Assembly (NCBI GenBank): GCA_964019425.1 | Contig: OZ025797.1 | Span: 558,001-622,000, forward strand | DNA: 64,000 nucleotides | Direction: 5' to 3' | Origin: Flectonema sp. DT1601 | Taxonomy: Eukaryota > Euglenozoa > Diplonemea > Diplonemida > Diplonemidae | In this document: piece after piece, positions 1 to 11,192 of the stretch | Position numbering within the stretch: the stretch's first letter is position 1 | Layout of the letters: every line of letters starts with the position of its first letter | Notes under the pieces: model-generated | What the model was told of the DNA's origin: nothing | Seen by the model: only the letters and a program-made list of their open reading frames with translations | Databases searched by the model: none | Translations under genes and position numbers: made by a program

Positions 1-3000
1 AATGATGTGGATAGGTTACTTTTTCAAATTATAATTCTCAAATGTCTGGTTGACAGTAAATCAAAGGCTCACGCTTTCAACATACGCGTTGTTATTGAAG
101 CACAGCGTAGTACGGAACTACTAGATTTATTTAACAAACGAGTTGTTGATCTCGAAACCTGGAATCGTAAAAACGTTATCATCACAACAACGAAGGAGGA
201 CCAGAAAGAGGACCTTATGAAAAGACTTGGTACGATGCCCATGACGCAATGGAGGACACTCTCAGCTTTTTATGATGTCCATAGCGGCGTAGCGGATGAA
301 GATATCATCGAAAAGATTATGAAATCAAACAATACTCAAACCTATCCTTTCTTAAAATTAAAGAATCCAATTATTGATAAATACAGAAACCAGTCTATTC
401 CGATTGGCTATCCATCTTTCATATGGACTCGTGAACTCGCTGATTTAATGGTTCAGTTAGACACTTGGTACACAGCACGGATTCCTATTATATTGGAGGG
501 TGAGACTGGTTGTGGAAAAACCTTCTTAGTAAAGTGTTGGTGTGCTCTTCGTAACTTATCTCTGGAAGTGATTACTATTCATGGTGGATATGATATGTTT
601 CGAATTAAGGAAATGTTGAGGGAGAGAGTTAAGAAGGCACTAAAAATATACCGAAGTACACCATGTCGAAAAAGAACTGTGATATTCCTGGACGAGATGA
701 ACACAACTTCTTCAGTTGATCTTCTGAAAGAAGCAATTTGTGATTTCCGTCTTGATGGTAAGACAATGATAGATTCGCAGAAAGATACTTGCTTGCATCA
801 TGTGACCTTTATTGGTGCGATCAACCCTGATCGTAAACGAACCGAAAAGGAATTAGAGAGATATCGTCATCAGGGATTACAAGTGTTGTCAGGAAATTCA
901 ACAAATCTCGCGGACAAGGTTTATCGAGTTCACAGTTTACCTGAAACACTTAAACAATATTGTATAAAGTTCCCTGACATGGGTGAAGACATTATGGTTC
1001 GGTCTATTGAACACACAATCGAATCGGAGAATATTAAAAATGATTATTTTATTAAATTAATTAAAGCCGCTCACTTTTATATGATATCTGACGACAGCGA
1101 CTATCGTGTTGCGAATATTCGAGACGTGAAGCGAGTCGTATCTGTGTATAAGTTATTCATGGGATTACATAAGTTATGCATGGGATCACTCTGTACTGAG
1201 TTAGAGATGACACCAGATTCAGCGAGTATGGTCGCAATTCATGTTGTTTATGTTTCTAAATTAAATAACAGAAGCGGTCTTTACTCAAAACTCGGAGATA
1301 CTTTTGAGAGTACAGTTCTACAAGTTCAGAATCGTTTCATGGAATTCATTAAACTACCGAAAGGTATAGTTCTGAATGATGCTCTTAGAGATAATGTGTT
1401 TATGATGATTGTTGGAATTACTCTTAAGATTCCAGTCTTTATTATCGGACCTCCTGGTACCAGTAAGTCTTTATCAAAAAGTATTGTCTCTGAGGTGATG
1501 ATTGGGATTGCGAGTCAGAATTCTTTATTTCAAAAATTACCAGAAGCAACGTTAAGAGTTCTACAGTGTTCTCCTCATACGACAGCAAAAGATTTGTCTG
1601 ACCATTTTGATGATTGCTCTCGAAACAAAAACGACGTCGTCGTTCTGGAAGAAGCAGGTCTCGCTGAAATGAGTCCAGAAATGCCTTTGAAACTTCTTCA
1701 TGAGAAGTTTGATGAAAGCGAATGTCCCTGCATCCTGACTTCAAATTGGAATATTGATCCAGCAAAGATGAATCGAGGTCTGTTCTTAACTCGTAGTATG
1801 CCATCAGATGAAGTTTTATTAGAAACTGCGAAGCTATTTGCTGGAAGTAGTCATCAAGTGTTGGAGAAGTTCTTAACTGGTCTTTCAATTGGATTTAAGG
1901 AAGCCGCTGAATTCATGAGAGGAATGAAAGAATTTCCAGAAGGAGCATTCTACGCTTTGAGAGATTTCTACAACTGCGTGAAGATGATTGTTTCACTACC
2001 TGATCCAGTTCCTCATTGTATTCGAACTATTGTCCATAAGAACTTTTCAGGACTTCCTGAAACTCCTCAGTTGGAGGTGGATAAGATATTCGAATCTAAA
2101 ATGGAAATCCCAATCCGGAAATTTAATTTTACTCTTTCTCAAATCGAAATCTCAAATTCGTTTCAAGACATCGACAACGGAAGGTTTCCACTGATTGTGT
2201 CGTCGAATATTTCGTCGACACTTTATTACTTAAAACCTGAACTAGAAATACTGCTTCCCGACGGGTTTGAAGTTGTTTCAGGAAGTGGGTTCTCAAGAGA
2301 TTCAGACCTCGAGTACACAAAGAAGTTGATATCAAGAATCCGTCCAATCTTAAACAGCGGTCGTGGATTGGTTTTATTAAATGCGAACACTTCTTATGAA
2401 AGTCTTTATGATTTATTTAATAAACACTTTACTGAATTCGATGATCAACAGTTTGTAGACATTGGTCTTGGAAGGACTAAAATAAATGTTTCGGTTCATA
2501 AAAACTTTAAACTGGTGTTACTTGTGAATCGCTGGGATGCGTATCATGCTTTTCCACCACCGCTTTTAAACAGATTTCAGAAGCACTGTTTCTTCGTGGC
2601 CGATGATGAAGCAACTGCTCTAAAGAAATGGATCATTAAGGAAGGGAACGTCCGTGGTCAATGTCACGGACTTGGTAAACTTGATGATGAATTAACATGC
2701 ACAGATCCACCAGCTGATGAACAGCTGGCAATGTTACTTTCAGTTTGTGGTTCAGCAGACGAAGCTAAGAAGTCTTTGAAACATTGTTTTGCTGTCCCCT
2801 TAGACGCAAAGCATACCAGTCTGGAAAGCGTTTTAAGTCTTGGGGGACCAATGCATGTGACAGTTGATCAAAGTAAGCATCTCTTTGAAAGTAAAGATAG
2901 CGACATCGTATTGATTGATGTCGGTGCCGTTAAAACAAAAGAAGAACTGATTAATGAATTGTCATCTGTTGCAAGCAGCAATGCAAAATATATAATTATT

Positions 3001-6000
3001 TGTTTGTTTAGTGATTCTTTACATGTCTTCTCAACAGTAGACTTGGCTATCAGAGAGGAACTACCAAAAGAAAAAACAATTCTTGTAACCGACCCTTCTG
3101 TGATAAGATCCTTTGATGGATACTACTCACATCACCATGTCACTACTGCTGTGAAACATGTTTGGAGTGGACTTGATGACCATTTATTTAATATTGATAA
3201 AACGAACCTTTGGAATGCAGTTCTCCACACAATAGAATCTGATGATCTGGTAGTTAATAATATTATTAAATGTAAACCTGAGTGGTGTATTTCATATTGT
3301 GAGAGTCTCTTGTCTGATGGTTGGTTTTCTGAATGTATTCTGTCGGGTACATTAGAGAGTCAAACAATAGATAAAAAAATTATTAATTATCTACAAAATG
3401 AAATGATAAAACATTTAAAGGATCACCTGACTATGGAATTACCAAAAACAAAAAGAACCCTTAAAATGATGCCTGAATTTCTAAGATTTCCCTGGCTCAA
3501 TGAGGGAACTATCGACTTGCTTGTCCAGGAGGCGGATATTGATGTCGAAAACTTCTTTCCTTTCGCTGACGGGTTGGCTGTTGCCATAAGCAAGCTTATC
3601 CCAAATCCGGGCAGTAAACCTTTTGCATCGTTGTCGGGAATTACTAAGACACTAATGGGAGATTATTGTATGAAGTCCGATATGGCTAAACGTTATTTCG
3701 AAACTCGTCATAGCGCCACTGCGGATGAAATCGACAGGCTCAGCAAATGCTATGAGGATGGAAACCCTGCCACGCAACTAATTGCCGGTCACATAATATC
3801 GGAGACTAGGCCTCCAGGTGTTGTTGTAGATCATTATCCTAAAGAGGTAACTCCTGAATCACTTTGGAATGTATTTGTACTGGATGAGGAACATCAGTTA
3901 AATGACGTCCATAAACTAAACGAAACAGAGTCAGAATCAGTGCCACACGGGGAGTCAGATTCGGAAATAGGACGTTCCGAACTGTTAACACAACAAAAGG
4001 AAATCGATCCGAATGAAGTACTGCAAGACATTCGAGAAAGTTTTGTTACGGTTGGGGAAAACGCTGAGAACATGAAACAAATGCTGCACAGAAGTATCGA
4101 GTTGATAGCCACAGATGCAGTAGCTTCAAGATTTCATTTTGTTTTTGAGTTGCTGCAAAACTTCGATGATGCCAAGTACTCGTCTAAGGTGATTCCAACT
4201 GTGATGGTCGTCACAAACAGAACAGAATATTCGGAATTTGCTGTTTTCGGATCGAATGAAATCGGGTTTACGAAAACTGATGTTCGATCCATCTGTAATG
4301 TGGGTTTAAGCACCAAAAAGGGACGAGAAGGATTCATCGGTGAAAAAGGGATTGGGTTCAAGTCAGTTTTTGCAGCAACGAATAATGCATCTATTTCTAG
4401 TAATGGGTACAATTTTAAGTTTGAAAAGGACAAGTCTGATTTGGGAATGATTTATCCTCTTAGTTGCGATACTAAAGAAATTGATTTCCTATCAGACTTA
4501 CGCGAAACAAATGAAATACAAACCTGTATTGTGTTGAAGGGTTCTGTGCCGGTAGATGCGATCAACAAAATAGACGAGAGGTCTTTATTGTTTTTCAGGA
4601 AAATTAAAAAGATCAATATCGACTCAACTACCTGGCATCGCATAGAAGAAGAAGACAATGAAATAGTTCTTCGTAATGAAGTGACAAAGGATAACAAACG
4701 TTTTCATATTATCCACAATGTGATCAACGATGTTGAAGTGACTATCGCATTTCCGTATTCACCATCGGTAGCGATATCGTATCCAGTTTTTAGTTACCTT
4801 CCGATAAGGAAAGCTGGTTTTAATTTTATTCTGAATGCCGATTTCAAATTAACCTTAAATCGTTGTGATATTCACAACGATTACGAAAGTAATAAAAGAA
4901 TCAAAGATGTTTTCACTACAACATTTGAACAACTTCTGGTTGACGACAATTCAAATTTTCCAGCAGTTGCGTATCTGCCAGTAGATGCAATAGATGATGA
5001 CTTCTTTGGGGATTCAGTTAAGGAATTGTTACAAAAAGTTTCGACAATGAAATGTATAAAAACAACTGACGGAGAGATGTCTATTCCGAGTAAAGTTGTT
5101 ATCATTCAAACAGATGATAGCTCTTGTTTGGATTGGATTAAAAAGTTTAAAGGTACAGATCAGGTTTGTTTTGCTCATCCAGACATCGCAAGACGATTAT
5201 CAGATTCAATCATCAGAACTTTAAATATTAAAAGATGGTCGTTAGAGCAACTATTGGATCTCATCTCATCTAATTCTCATCGGTATTGTAATGAGGATTC
5301 TGATTTCTTCATTGAAATGATAAAAGTAATGTTTAATAGTAATAAAATAAGAGGTCAATCAATTACTCTTTATAAACTGTGGCCTCGTGAAGGAGATTCT
5401 TCAAAACTATACACATCCACACTTTTGAGTATTTCAGACCTCCGAAGAGATGTTTTTGACAAACTCACCGACGAGTTGAAAGAGTTTCTGACTCGAGAAA
5501 TAGGTCTCACAAACATCTCGGGCCAGTTGCTTACTCCGCAGGGATTGATTGATACGGCAGCTTCTCGTGATCCGAGTGAGTCATTGGCGTTTTACATCTC
5601 ATGTGTTGAAAAGAATTATGACGAAAATACTTTGAAACAAATTAGAAAAAAGGTTCAGCTAAAAAGTGCTAAAGAGGAATACGAAAGTGCAAACTCTCTC
5701 TTTGAAAGTAAATTCAAAAATATTTTAAATAACTCGTCAGTAGTTTGGGATGGTTACAATCATTCAGAGCAACGATACTTTGAAGATCTCGGTGTTGCTT
5801 CCTCTTTGAGAATATCACCAATGGGATATCTCTCTGAAAGTATCTTGCAAGGTGGAAATATTATCGAATTTTTGAAATACGTAAATTCGAATTTTTCAGA
5901 ATTTAAATACGATTTTCACGCAAATTGGTGGACAGTCCTACCCGACACGATCCAAAATACAAAAATTGAAACAAACTTGGGATCATATTCTCTCAGAGAT

Positions 6001-7269
6001 GTGTATTTTATCAAAGGACTCAGCGGGTCTAACCGTATTTCTGATACGATAAATTCGCATTTTCCTATCGCTGAAGTCGATATTATTGGTTGTGAAATTT
6101 TAGCAGAACAACTCAACGTAAAGATTATTGACATTGACAATTTGGATATCGGCGATGGTAAGGGTGATTTATTTTCGTTAATAACTCAAAATCCAAGACT
6201 ACAGGAGTTAAGTGGTATTCATGTTCCTCTTGTTGGAGGAGGTACGGCCGCACCTGATAAAGAGTTGTTGATTTGCGATATAGAAGACGCGGATCCTGCT
6301 GACATTCTTGAGAATTTTAATATCCAAGTTGCGGATGTCTCACCTGATGTGATATCAACTTTATTAAAACGTCCTAAATGTAAACGTTTATCGAGTAAGA
6401 CAAAAATAAAAACAAAACCATGTCAACCTCACTACAGCTCACCACTGCGAGCGGCAGCTCTCCTAACTCGTTGCTCTGAAAGGTGCGATGGAGAATTTGT
6501 ATTTATTGGAAAAGCGTCTGGTTACATTGTCCCTCCTGGATGTGGAAAGCTGAAAATTGGGTTCCATTGCGAACCGACGACTTCTTTTCCAGGAAAACTG
6601 ACTGAGTATAGTAAAATATATTTCTTTAATAAACTGATGGAGTATGCTCTTCCTTACACAGTTGCTGGGGAGGAGGACGGTGATGACGCGCACAAGTTCA
6701 TGGCATATCGTAAATCAGACAAACTATTGTTTGTCGGTGAAGGCAACTATTCCTTCTCGAATTCAGTAAAAGAAAATCTGAAGAGCGACAACGTAGCTGC
6801 GTGTGATATTCGGTCCAACGGAAGAAACGGAACTTACGGTGACGCTACTGACAGCAAGATCTACCGAGGCGGTTATTATGATTTCATTATATTCAACTTC
6901 TTGCACACATTCGGAAGTCAAACAGGTTCAGCTGATGTTATGAATTTGTCGATAGAATCAAATCGGGAATTAATAAATGGATTCTTCAGGGCTGTTCCTA
7001 AAACGAACTTCACAAAGATCCACGTGACTTTGAAAACAACTTTCCCATATTCTCATTGGGATTTAATTGATATTGCTAAACGTTGTGGTTGGGAGTGTGT
7101 CAGATCATTTCCATTTCCTGAATCATTCTATCGCGATATTGGATATCGTCACACAACTACTAATCCCAAATTGAGAATTTCTGGTGGTGTCAGCTTAAAG
7201 GGCGCTCTGACGTTTGAATTTGTAGCCATTCTTGGGAGTGATTCTGCGAGTGTTGTGAGGAATCATTAA
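1..7269 (+). CDS. Giant RNF213-like AAA+ ATPase fused to GHKL ATPase and BMT5-like methyltransferase (5' end outside window)
   Basis: The frame is open at the left edge, so the gene starts upstream; about 2,422 residues are visible and the stop is at 7267-7269. Two AAA+ modules are clear. The first has Walker A GETGCGKT near residue 164 and Walker B VIFLDEMN near 228. The second has GPPGTSKS near 480 and VVVLEEAGLAE near 548. The following hinge (YESLYDLFNKHF, VDIGLG, PPPLLNRFQKH) is the pattern of the RNF213 dynein-like core. Around residues 1355-1470 lies an HSP90-type GHKL fold with N-box ELLQNFDDAKY and G-box GEKGIGFKSVF, like sacsin or plant NO VEIN. The last 180 residues match the DUF2431/BMT5-like Rossmann methyltransferase (KLLFVGEGNYSFS, FIIFNFLHTFG, KIHVTLKTTFPYSHW, GYRH). 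I see no RING finger, so ubiquitin ligase activity is doubtful. RNF213 relatives act in lipid-droplet biology and anti-microbial defence; a defence role here is inference. Confidence 0.85.
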   Translation, partial: NDVDRLLFQIIILKCLVDSKSKAHAFNIRVVIEAQRSTELLDLFNKRVVDLETWNRKNVIITTTKEDQKEDLMKRLGTMPMTQWRTLSAFYDVHSGVADEDIIEKIMKSNNTQTYPFLKLKNPIIDKYRNQSIPIGYPSFIWTRELADLMVQLDTWYTARIPIILEGETGCGKTFLVKCWCALRNLSLEVITIHGGYDMFRIKEMLRERVKKALKIYRSTPCRKRTVIFLDEMNTTSSVDLLKEAICDFRLDGKTMIDSQKDTCLHHVTFIGAINPDRKRTEKELERYRHQGLQVLSGNSTNLADKVYRVHSLPETLKQYCIKFPDMGEDIMVRSIEHTIESENIKNDYFIKLIKAAHFYMISDDSDYRVANIRDVKRVVSVYKLFMGLHKLCMGSLCTELEMTPDSASMVAIHVVYVSKLNNRSGLYSKLGDTFESTVLQVQNRFMEFIKLPKGIVLNDALRDNVFMMIVGITLKIPVFIIGPPGTSKSLSKSIVSEVMIGIASQNSLFQKLPEATLRVLQCSPHTTAKDLSDHFDDCSRNKNDVVVLEEAGLAEMSPEMPLKLLHEKFDESECPCILTSNWNIDPAKMNRGLFLTRSMPSDEVLLETAKLFAGSSHQVLEKFLTGLSIGFKEAAEFMRGMKEFPEGAFYALRDFYNCVKMIVSLPDPVPHCIRTIVHKNFSGLPETPQLEVDKIFESKMEIPIRKFNFTLSQIEISNSFQDIDNGRFPLIVSSNISSTLYYLKPELEILLPDGFEVVSGSGFSRDSDLEYTKKLISRIRPILNSGRGLVLLNANTSYESLYDLFNKHFTEFDDQQFVDIGLGRTKINVSVHKNFKLVLLVNRWDAYHAFPPPLLNRFQKHCFFVADDEATALKKWIIKEGNVRGQCHGLGKLDDELTCTDPPADEQLAMLLSVCGSADEAKKSLKHCFAVPLDAKHTSLESVLSLGGPMHVTVDQSKHLFESKDSDIVLIDVGAVKTKEELINELSSVASSNAKYIIICLFSDSLHVFSTVDLAIREELPKEKTILVTDPSVIRSFDGYYSHHHVTTAVKHVWSGLDDHLFNIDKTNLWNAVLHTIESDDLVVNNIIKCKPEWCISYCESLLSDGWFSECILSGTLESQTIDKKIINYLQNEMIKHLKDHLTMELPKTKRTLKMMPEFLRFPWLNEGTIDLLVQEADIDVENFFPFADGLAVAISKLIPNPGSKPFASLSGITKTLMGDYCMKSDMAKRYFETRHSATADEIDRLSKCYEDGNPATQLIAGHIISETRPPGVVVDHYPKEVTPESLWNVFVLDEEHQLNDVHKLNETESESVPHGESDSEIGRSELLTQQKEIDPNEVLQDIRESFVTVGENAENMKQMLHRSIELIATDAVASRFHFVFELLQNFDDAKYSSKVIPTVMVVTNRTEYSEFAVFGSNEIGFTKTDVRSICNVGLSTKKGREGFIGEKGIGFKSVFAATNNASISSNGYNFKFEKDKSDLGMIYPLSCDTKEIDFLSDLRETNEIQTCIVLKGSVPVDAINKIDERSLLFFRKIKKINIDSTTWHRIEEEDNEIVLRNEVTKDNKRFHIIHNVINDVEVTIAFPYSPSVAISYPVFSYLPIRKAGFNFILNADFKLTLNRCDIHNDYESNKRIKDVFTTTFEQLLVDDNSNFPAVAYLPVDAIDDDFFGDSVKELLQKVSTMKCIKTTDGEMSIPSKVVIIQTDDSSCLDWIKKFKGTDQVCFAHPDIARRLSDSIIRTLNIKRWSLEQLLDLISSNSHRYCNEDSDFFIEMIKVMFNSNKIRGQSITLYKLWPREGDSSKLYTSTLLSISDLRRDVFDKLTDELKEFLTREIGLTNISGQLLTPQGLIDTAASRDPSESLAFYISCVEKNYDENTLKQIRKKVQLKSAKEEYESANSLFESKFKNILNNSSVVWDGYNHSEQRYFEDLGVASSLRISPMGYLSESILQGGNIIEFLKYVNSNFSEFKYDFHANWWTVLPDTIQNTKIETNLGSYSLRDVYFIKGLSGSNRISDTINSHFPIAEVDIIGCEILAEQLNVKIIDIDNLDIGDGKGDLFSLITQNPRLQELSGIHVPLVGGGTAAPDKELLICDIEDADPADILENFNIQVADVSPDVISTLLKRPKCKRLSSKTKIKTKPCQPHYSSPLRAAALLTRCSERCDGEFVFIGKASGYIVPPGCGKLKIGFHCEPTTSFPGKLTEYSKIYFFNKLMEYALPYTVAGEEDGDDAHKFMAYRKSDKLLFVGEGNYSFSNSVKENLKSDNVAACDIRSNGRNGTYGDATDSKIYRGGYYDFIIFNFLHTFGSQTGSADVMNLSIESNRELINGFFRAVPKTNFTKIHVTLKTTFPYSHWDLIDIAKRCGWECVRSFPFPESFYRDIGYRHTTTNPKLRISGGVSLKGALTFEFVAILGSDSASVVRNH

Positions 7270-7892
7270 ATTGATTATCGTTTTGTTGCTATTCAGCAAT
7301 CAAATACTTTTTTTATCTTTCCTAATATTATTCGAGAATTATGTTCTTTGCAGTAATCTTACTTTATCTTGACCTTGTAAGGCTAGACTGACTTTATGAA
7401 GAGCAAGCGCTAATCAGTTTGTAAAGCATCCGATGCCTTTTTTCTTGGGTCACTAGTTTTCTTTTTTACTTTAGTAACGTGTGTTGGATTAAGCCGATGA
7501 AAAAATAGAGAATCCTCGAAGGAGACCTCTGTCCCCATTCGAAGATACTCTCAATCGGCTTTGACTTATCAGTTTTTATTTTTATTTTATCTCAATCTTA
7601 CGGATTTAATAAACCCCCAAAAAAAAAAAACAATAAATAAATCCGAAAAAAATTTTCAGGGGACATGTCCTCAAGAAAGAAAAAAAAAGAACGGAAAAAA
7701 AAAGGTAGTACCCATAAAAAACATAATATTATAGTTGTATGGGATCTTTTTTCCCCCCCTTTTTACGAACATCTTAGATACTCCTTCGACTCCTGTTTTA
7801 CATGATTTTGAAGATGTATCAGATTATGCATCAGATCTTGATAATTAATCATCTTATACTTTCTACATTTATTGTAGAAGAGTGCTCCACTA

Positions 7893-8111
7893 GTAGTGCG
7901 CTACGAACTAGTAATAACAAGAAGAATGTTTTTTTTATAAACATTATAACAAAGTAACTACATCCTAGTCTTGCTAACTAAGATGCTTCAGTCACAACAG
8001 ATGATTGACTTACTTCTACACCATAACTGATGATGAGAGAATAGAGGTAAGAGGTATATGGATTACTCTCGAAACCTAATAGTTACTTTAAAAGGCTAAG
8101 TTAAGCATCAC
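7893..8111 (-). repeat. Dispersed repeat also found beside the Penelope-like element
   Basis: Read on the minus strand, 8111-8078 matches 58039-58072 on the plus strand at 33 of 34 bases. Likewise 7911-7893 matches 58168-58186 at 18 of 19 bases, in the same order, with a somewhat different gap. The second block also resembles 58756-58774, 42 bp past the stop codon of the Penelope-like ORF. The blocks could be the non-coding end of that element family or an independent repeat. Confidence 0.6.
7937..8003 (+). repeat. 67-bp direct repeat, copy 1
   Basis: This stretch is repeated at 8224-8290 in the same orientation with one mismatch (t/a) and a T-run before each copy. The copies are 287 bp apart. 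Local duplication or the shared end of two inserted elements would both explain it. Confidence 0.85.
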
Positions 8112-8223
8112 ACCTAGTCACTGTATCTCAGAACTAATGTTAAATTATCGTTATGTTTTTTATGATACAAAACATTTGTATTTTACGTACAAAATCAAAC
8201 AGTTAACCCCCCTTTTTTTTTTT

Positions 8224-8290
8224 ATAAACATTATAACAAAGTAACTACATCCTAGTCTTGCAAACTAAGATGCTTCAGTCACAACAGATG
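8224..8290 (+). repeat. 67-bp direct repeat, copy 2
   Basis: This is the second copy of 7937-8003, differing at one base and also preceded by a T-run. Confidence 0.85.
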
Positions 8291-9667
8291 GCATAGTGAA
8301 TAACGAGGAGAGATGGTAGCGAGGGAATCATATCCGAGCCCCGTTTCAAGTAATTGAATAACTCGATTCCGTACTCGCACTGAATGACAACACGGAAACA
8401 GAGATGAGTCTACAGAACTAAGTCACACGCGGATTGTTTACCAATACTAACATTACTCAACTGTATCATGACTATCGTTTATTTAGTTAACTCTGGTACA
8501 AGACGGATATTTATTTCTTCATAAACATACTCAAAACATTAAATCCTTCCCTCCTTCCCAGCCTGGTTTTATTTTATTTGTGTTTGCGAATTATCTTTCA
8601 AAAGTGTGAGAACTCATTACGTGAATCTAAAGTAGGATCAGTCGTACGACTTTTTTCATTCTCTTGAGCTCGTTGAATCTTCTCTCTTTGTTGTTGTACA
8701 TTGTACTGCCATTTGGGGTTTGGTCCCATTTTATTTTGTTGAAAAGAAAGAAAAAAACGAGTGCAAGAAACAAAGTGCGTGTTTTCTTTCCCTTTAACTA
8801 TTATAATAAAAGTCATATTCTAACTACAAGATTTTTAGAAAAAAAAACATAAAAAAAAAACAAAGCAGGGGGGATCCTCCCTGTGCCATTGTTTAAAAAG
8901 TAATTTAAAAAAAGAAATCCTGCTCTCCAGCAAACACAAAAAATACAAGATAAGAAAACCGAATTTTCGGATCCCACATCACAAGAAAGGGATAACAAAG
9001 AAAGATGTTTCCATTTTATTTTCCCCGAAAAGAAAAGACAACAATAAAAAATAAAACTAATGAATGGAGTAACTAATGCACTCCAAAATAAAATATCCCA
9101 AAAGAGAAACATCCTCGTAGAGCACAAGTAGTAACACAACAATCAACTTATTATTCAAAACAGTGAGAGGAAATAGAAACATGTTTCATTGGCAAAGGGA
9201 CATCTCATGGGAAGCAGAGGTTCTGATTTTATCAACTGCGAGAGAGACTTCCATGCAGACTGCGAACTGTGAGTTTCTTTATTACACTCAAAACACTTTC
9301 ATCATATTTTAGAGATTTCTTTACTTCAGGTATCTCACGCAAGAGTCTCGCCTGTTCAATTTGTTTGTTCTTATTTTGTTTAATTTTAATCTCTTCAAGG
9401 AATCGATTACTTCTCTTAACGATCAACACGTCAGGTGAGCTGAAGGATGAACACGGAGATTACAACACAGCAGTCGAGGGTATCAAATCGACGTTGTTTG
9501 TGGACTTGTAAACAATCATATTAGGAGAGATTTATAATATTGAGATCTTGTCTTCTATGCCCAACTACCAACTCTTTTATCAGGCAACAACCACCCCAAC
9601 AAAACAAAACAAAAACCATGACATCTACATCAAGTGAAGTGCAGGGTGACAATGATTACAAAAAACA

Positions 9668-10772
9668 ATGGAAAATTGTGATAAGATTGAAGTAATTGGC
9701 AAATCAATCGAGAATCTAGATGACACCCATGACACAATCGAGCTAAAGAAACTGAAAAAACAAAATCTGACACCTGAAGAAACCCTTGCTGATCAGAAGT
9801 ATGCTAAGCTAACAACAGAACTAGAGAGACTGCAGGCAGAAGCGAAAGACTACAGGGATATATTGAAGAAGCCTACTGAGGTATACCTTTTACTTTTTGT
9901 TTGTAACGCATTTCGGGGTAAACCTGTCTGATCGGGTCCGACCTTTTTTTGTATTGGTCACCGACAGCCCTTCAGCGGACGGCCCTTAGATTATTTTGTT
10001 CTCTTACATGTAGATTTGCCTTTAAAACATATCGGATTCTACCAAGTCGTCGACAAAGCAACCGAAAAACCTTAATCCTAAAAAGAATTACCGATGATAT
10101 CTCAATTCTCTCAGACCCAATCCCCTTACCTTAACTTCGTGAACTAAGGGGTGTATGCCCATCAACTTAACACAGGCTTCGGATGACACCTCGCAAGTAC
10201 TCCAGAAGATCCTGCGCAGTCAGGAGATCTTGCAACGAGGTCAGGACGTCCTGCAACTTGACGTCAGTGAGCTGCGAAAAGAAACAGAGGAACACCGGAG
10301 TAGGGAACTTGATGCCTGTTTTGAGTCGACACATTCCGATTCATTGTCGCACAGACGTGAAAAGCCAATTGTCAAGGATTACATTGCTGAAGATTTATTT
10401 TGCATGGCTTGCGGTTCACATAAAGAAGTGTCAATTGTACACATTTTGAAGACCAAGAAGGATTGTGCACGTAATAATGTCAAGTGGGCAGAGCAAGATG
10501 ACATTAGCAACTTTTTGACGCTTTGTGGGACAAAAGGAAAAGAAGATACATGTCATGACTTATTTGATAAGTTTAAACTGGGATTTTGTTACCATGAAGT
10601 TGAATGTAACTGGAAAATAATGTCCCAGAATAGACTCAACGGAAGTCCTGCTGATCTTCGCAGTAACCCACACCGTGCTATACTTCATACACACTTGAAA
10701 GAGTCGATCAGTGCGATTGCATACTTCAACACGGACCATAAGAAGAGATCAACAGTGCAGGCAGGGCAATGA
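9668..10772 (+). CDS. Two-exon gene with coiled coil and HNH-like Cys/His motif
   Basis: I read this as join(9668..9880, 10176..10772), 269 residues. Exon 1 ends ACTGAG|GTATAC and exon 2 begins after CACAG, with the reading frame kept in phase 0. Exon 1 and the start of exon 2 encode heptad-like charged helices (residues 35-110, probable coiled coil). The C-terminal half has CMACGSH, then VHILK about 10 residues later, then FLTLCGTK and DTCHDLFD. That is the spacing of an HNH/Cys-His nuclease-like domain seen in protist and transposon-linked proteins. The 295-nt intron is long for this region. The gene borders a transposon nest, so it may belong to a mobile element. The ATG at 9668 is the first in frame, but another ATG lies close upstream in a different frame. 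HNH assignment is tentative. Confidence 0.5.
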
Positions 10773-11192
10773 AGCTTTTGGTTGAAGAACAAAAGAGGAA
10801 GACAAAGGGAGCCACTAGAAGGGCAGGTGAAATCTGGGAGACCAACCACCTTAACCACTGATGGGGAAGCGGGTGCTCGATTTAATTGAGAATATCCGTG
10901 CCCATGGTGGCTCTGTGTTTGCTTCTCTTCTCTGGTTTCAAGCACAGGTGATACGCCGGAACGCATGCCCTACAAGCAACATGGACCTACAAGTTCCTGG
11001 AACAGTGGAACCACTGTGAAAGTAGCGCCCGAAGCAGAACTCCTATCAGCTGGGCAATAGCCAGGAGTTGGGATCACCTGGCCTCGCAGTATATCCGCAA
11101 ATATGACTGAGTAATTAGCCTTCCTATACTGTATGCACCTGGGAAAGAGAAGTATACTTAATTGAATGAACATGCAGTTAACAAGTCTGAGA
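10773..11192. other. Non-coding stretch downstream of the YR element's RNase H region
   Basis: No gene is seen. The minus strand around 10830-10865 has a tRNA A-box-like string (AGTGGTTAAGG), so it may be a degraded tRNA-derived repeat. It may also hold the non-coding end of the retroelement; I could not find clear terminal repeats. Confidence 0.3.

Larger units (their letters stand above)
7270..9667. other. AT-rich intergenic region with dispersed repeats; no confident gene
   Basis: This lies downstream of the giant gene. It holds poly(A)/poly(T) tracts and the repeats listed separately (7893-8111, 7937-8003, 8224-8290). Two short minus-strand frames read like protein but have no recognisable domain. 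One ends at 8598 (about 43 charged, Gln-rich residues from the Met near 8726). The other spans 9232-9429 (about 60 residues, Lys-rich, with no ATG start). They may be relics or terminal exons of an unknown gene; I do not call them genes. Confidence 0.4.

Noticed and set aside
8300-8470. Minus-strand open stretch of about 45 codons
   Set aside because: It is too short, has no start or recognised motif, and sits next to the 67-bp repeat.
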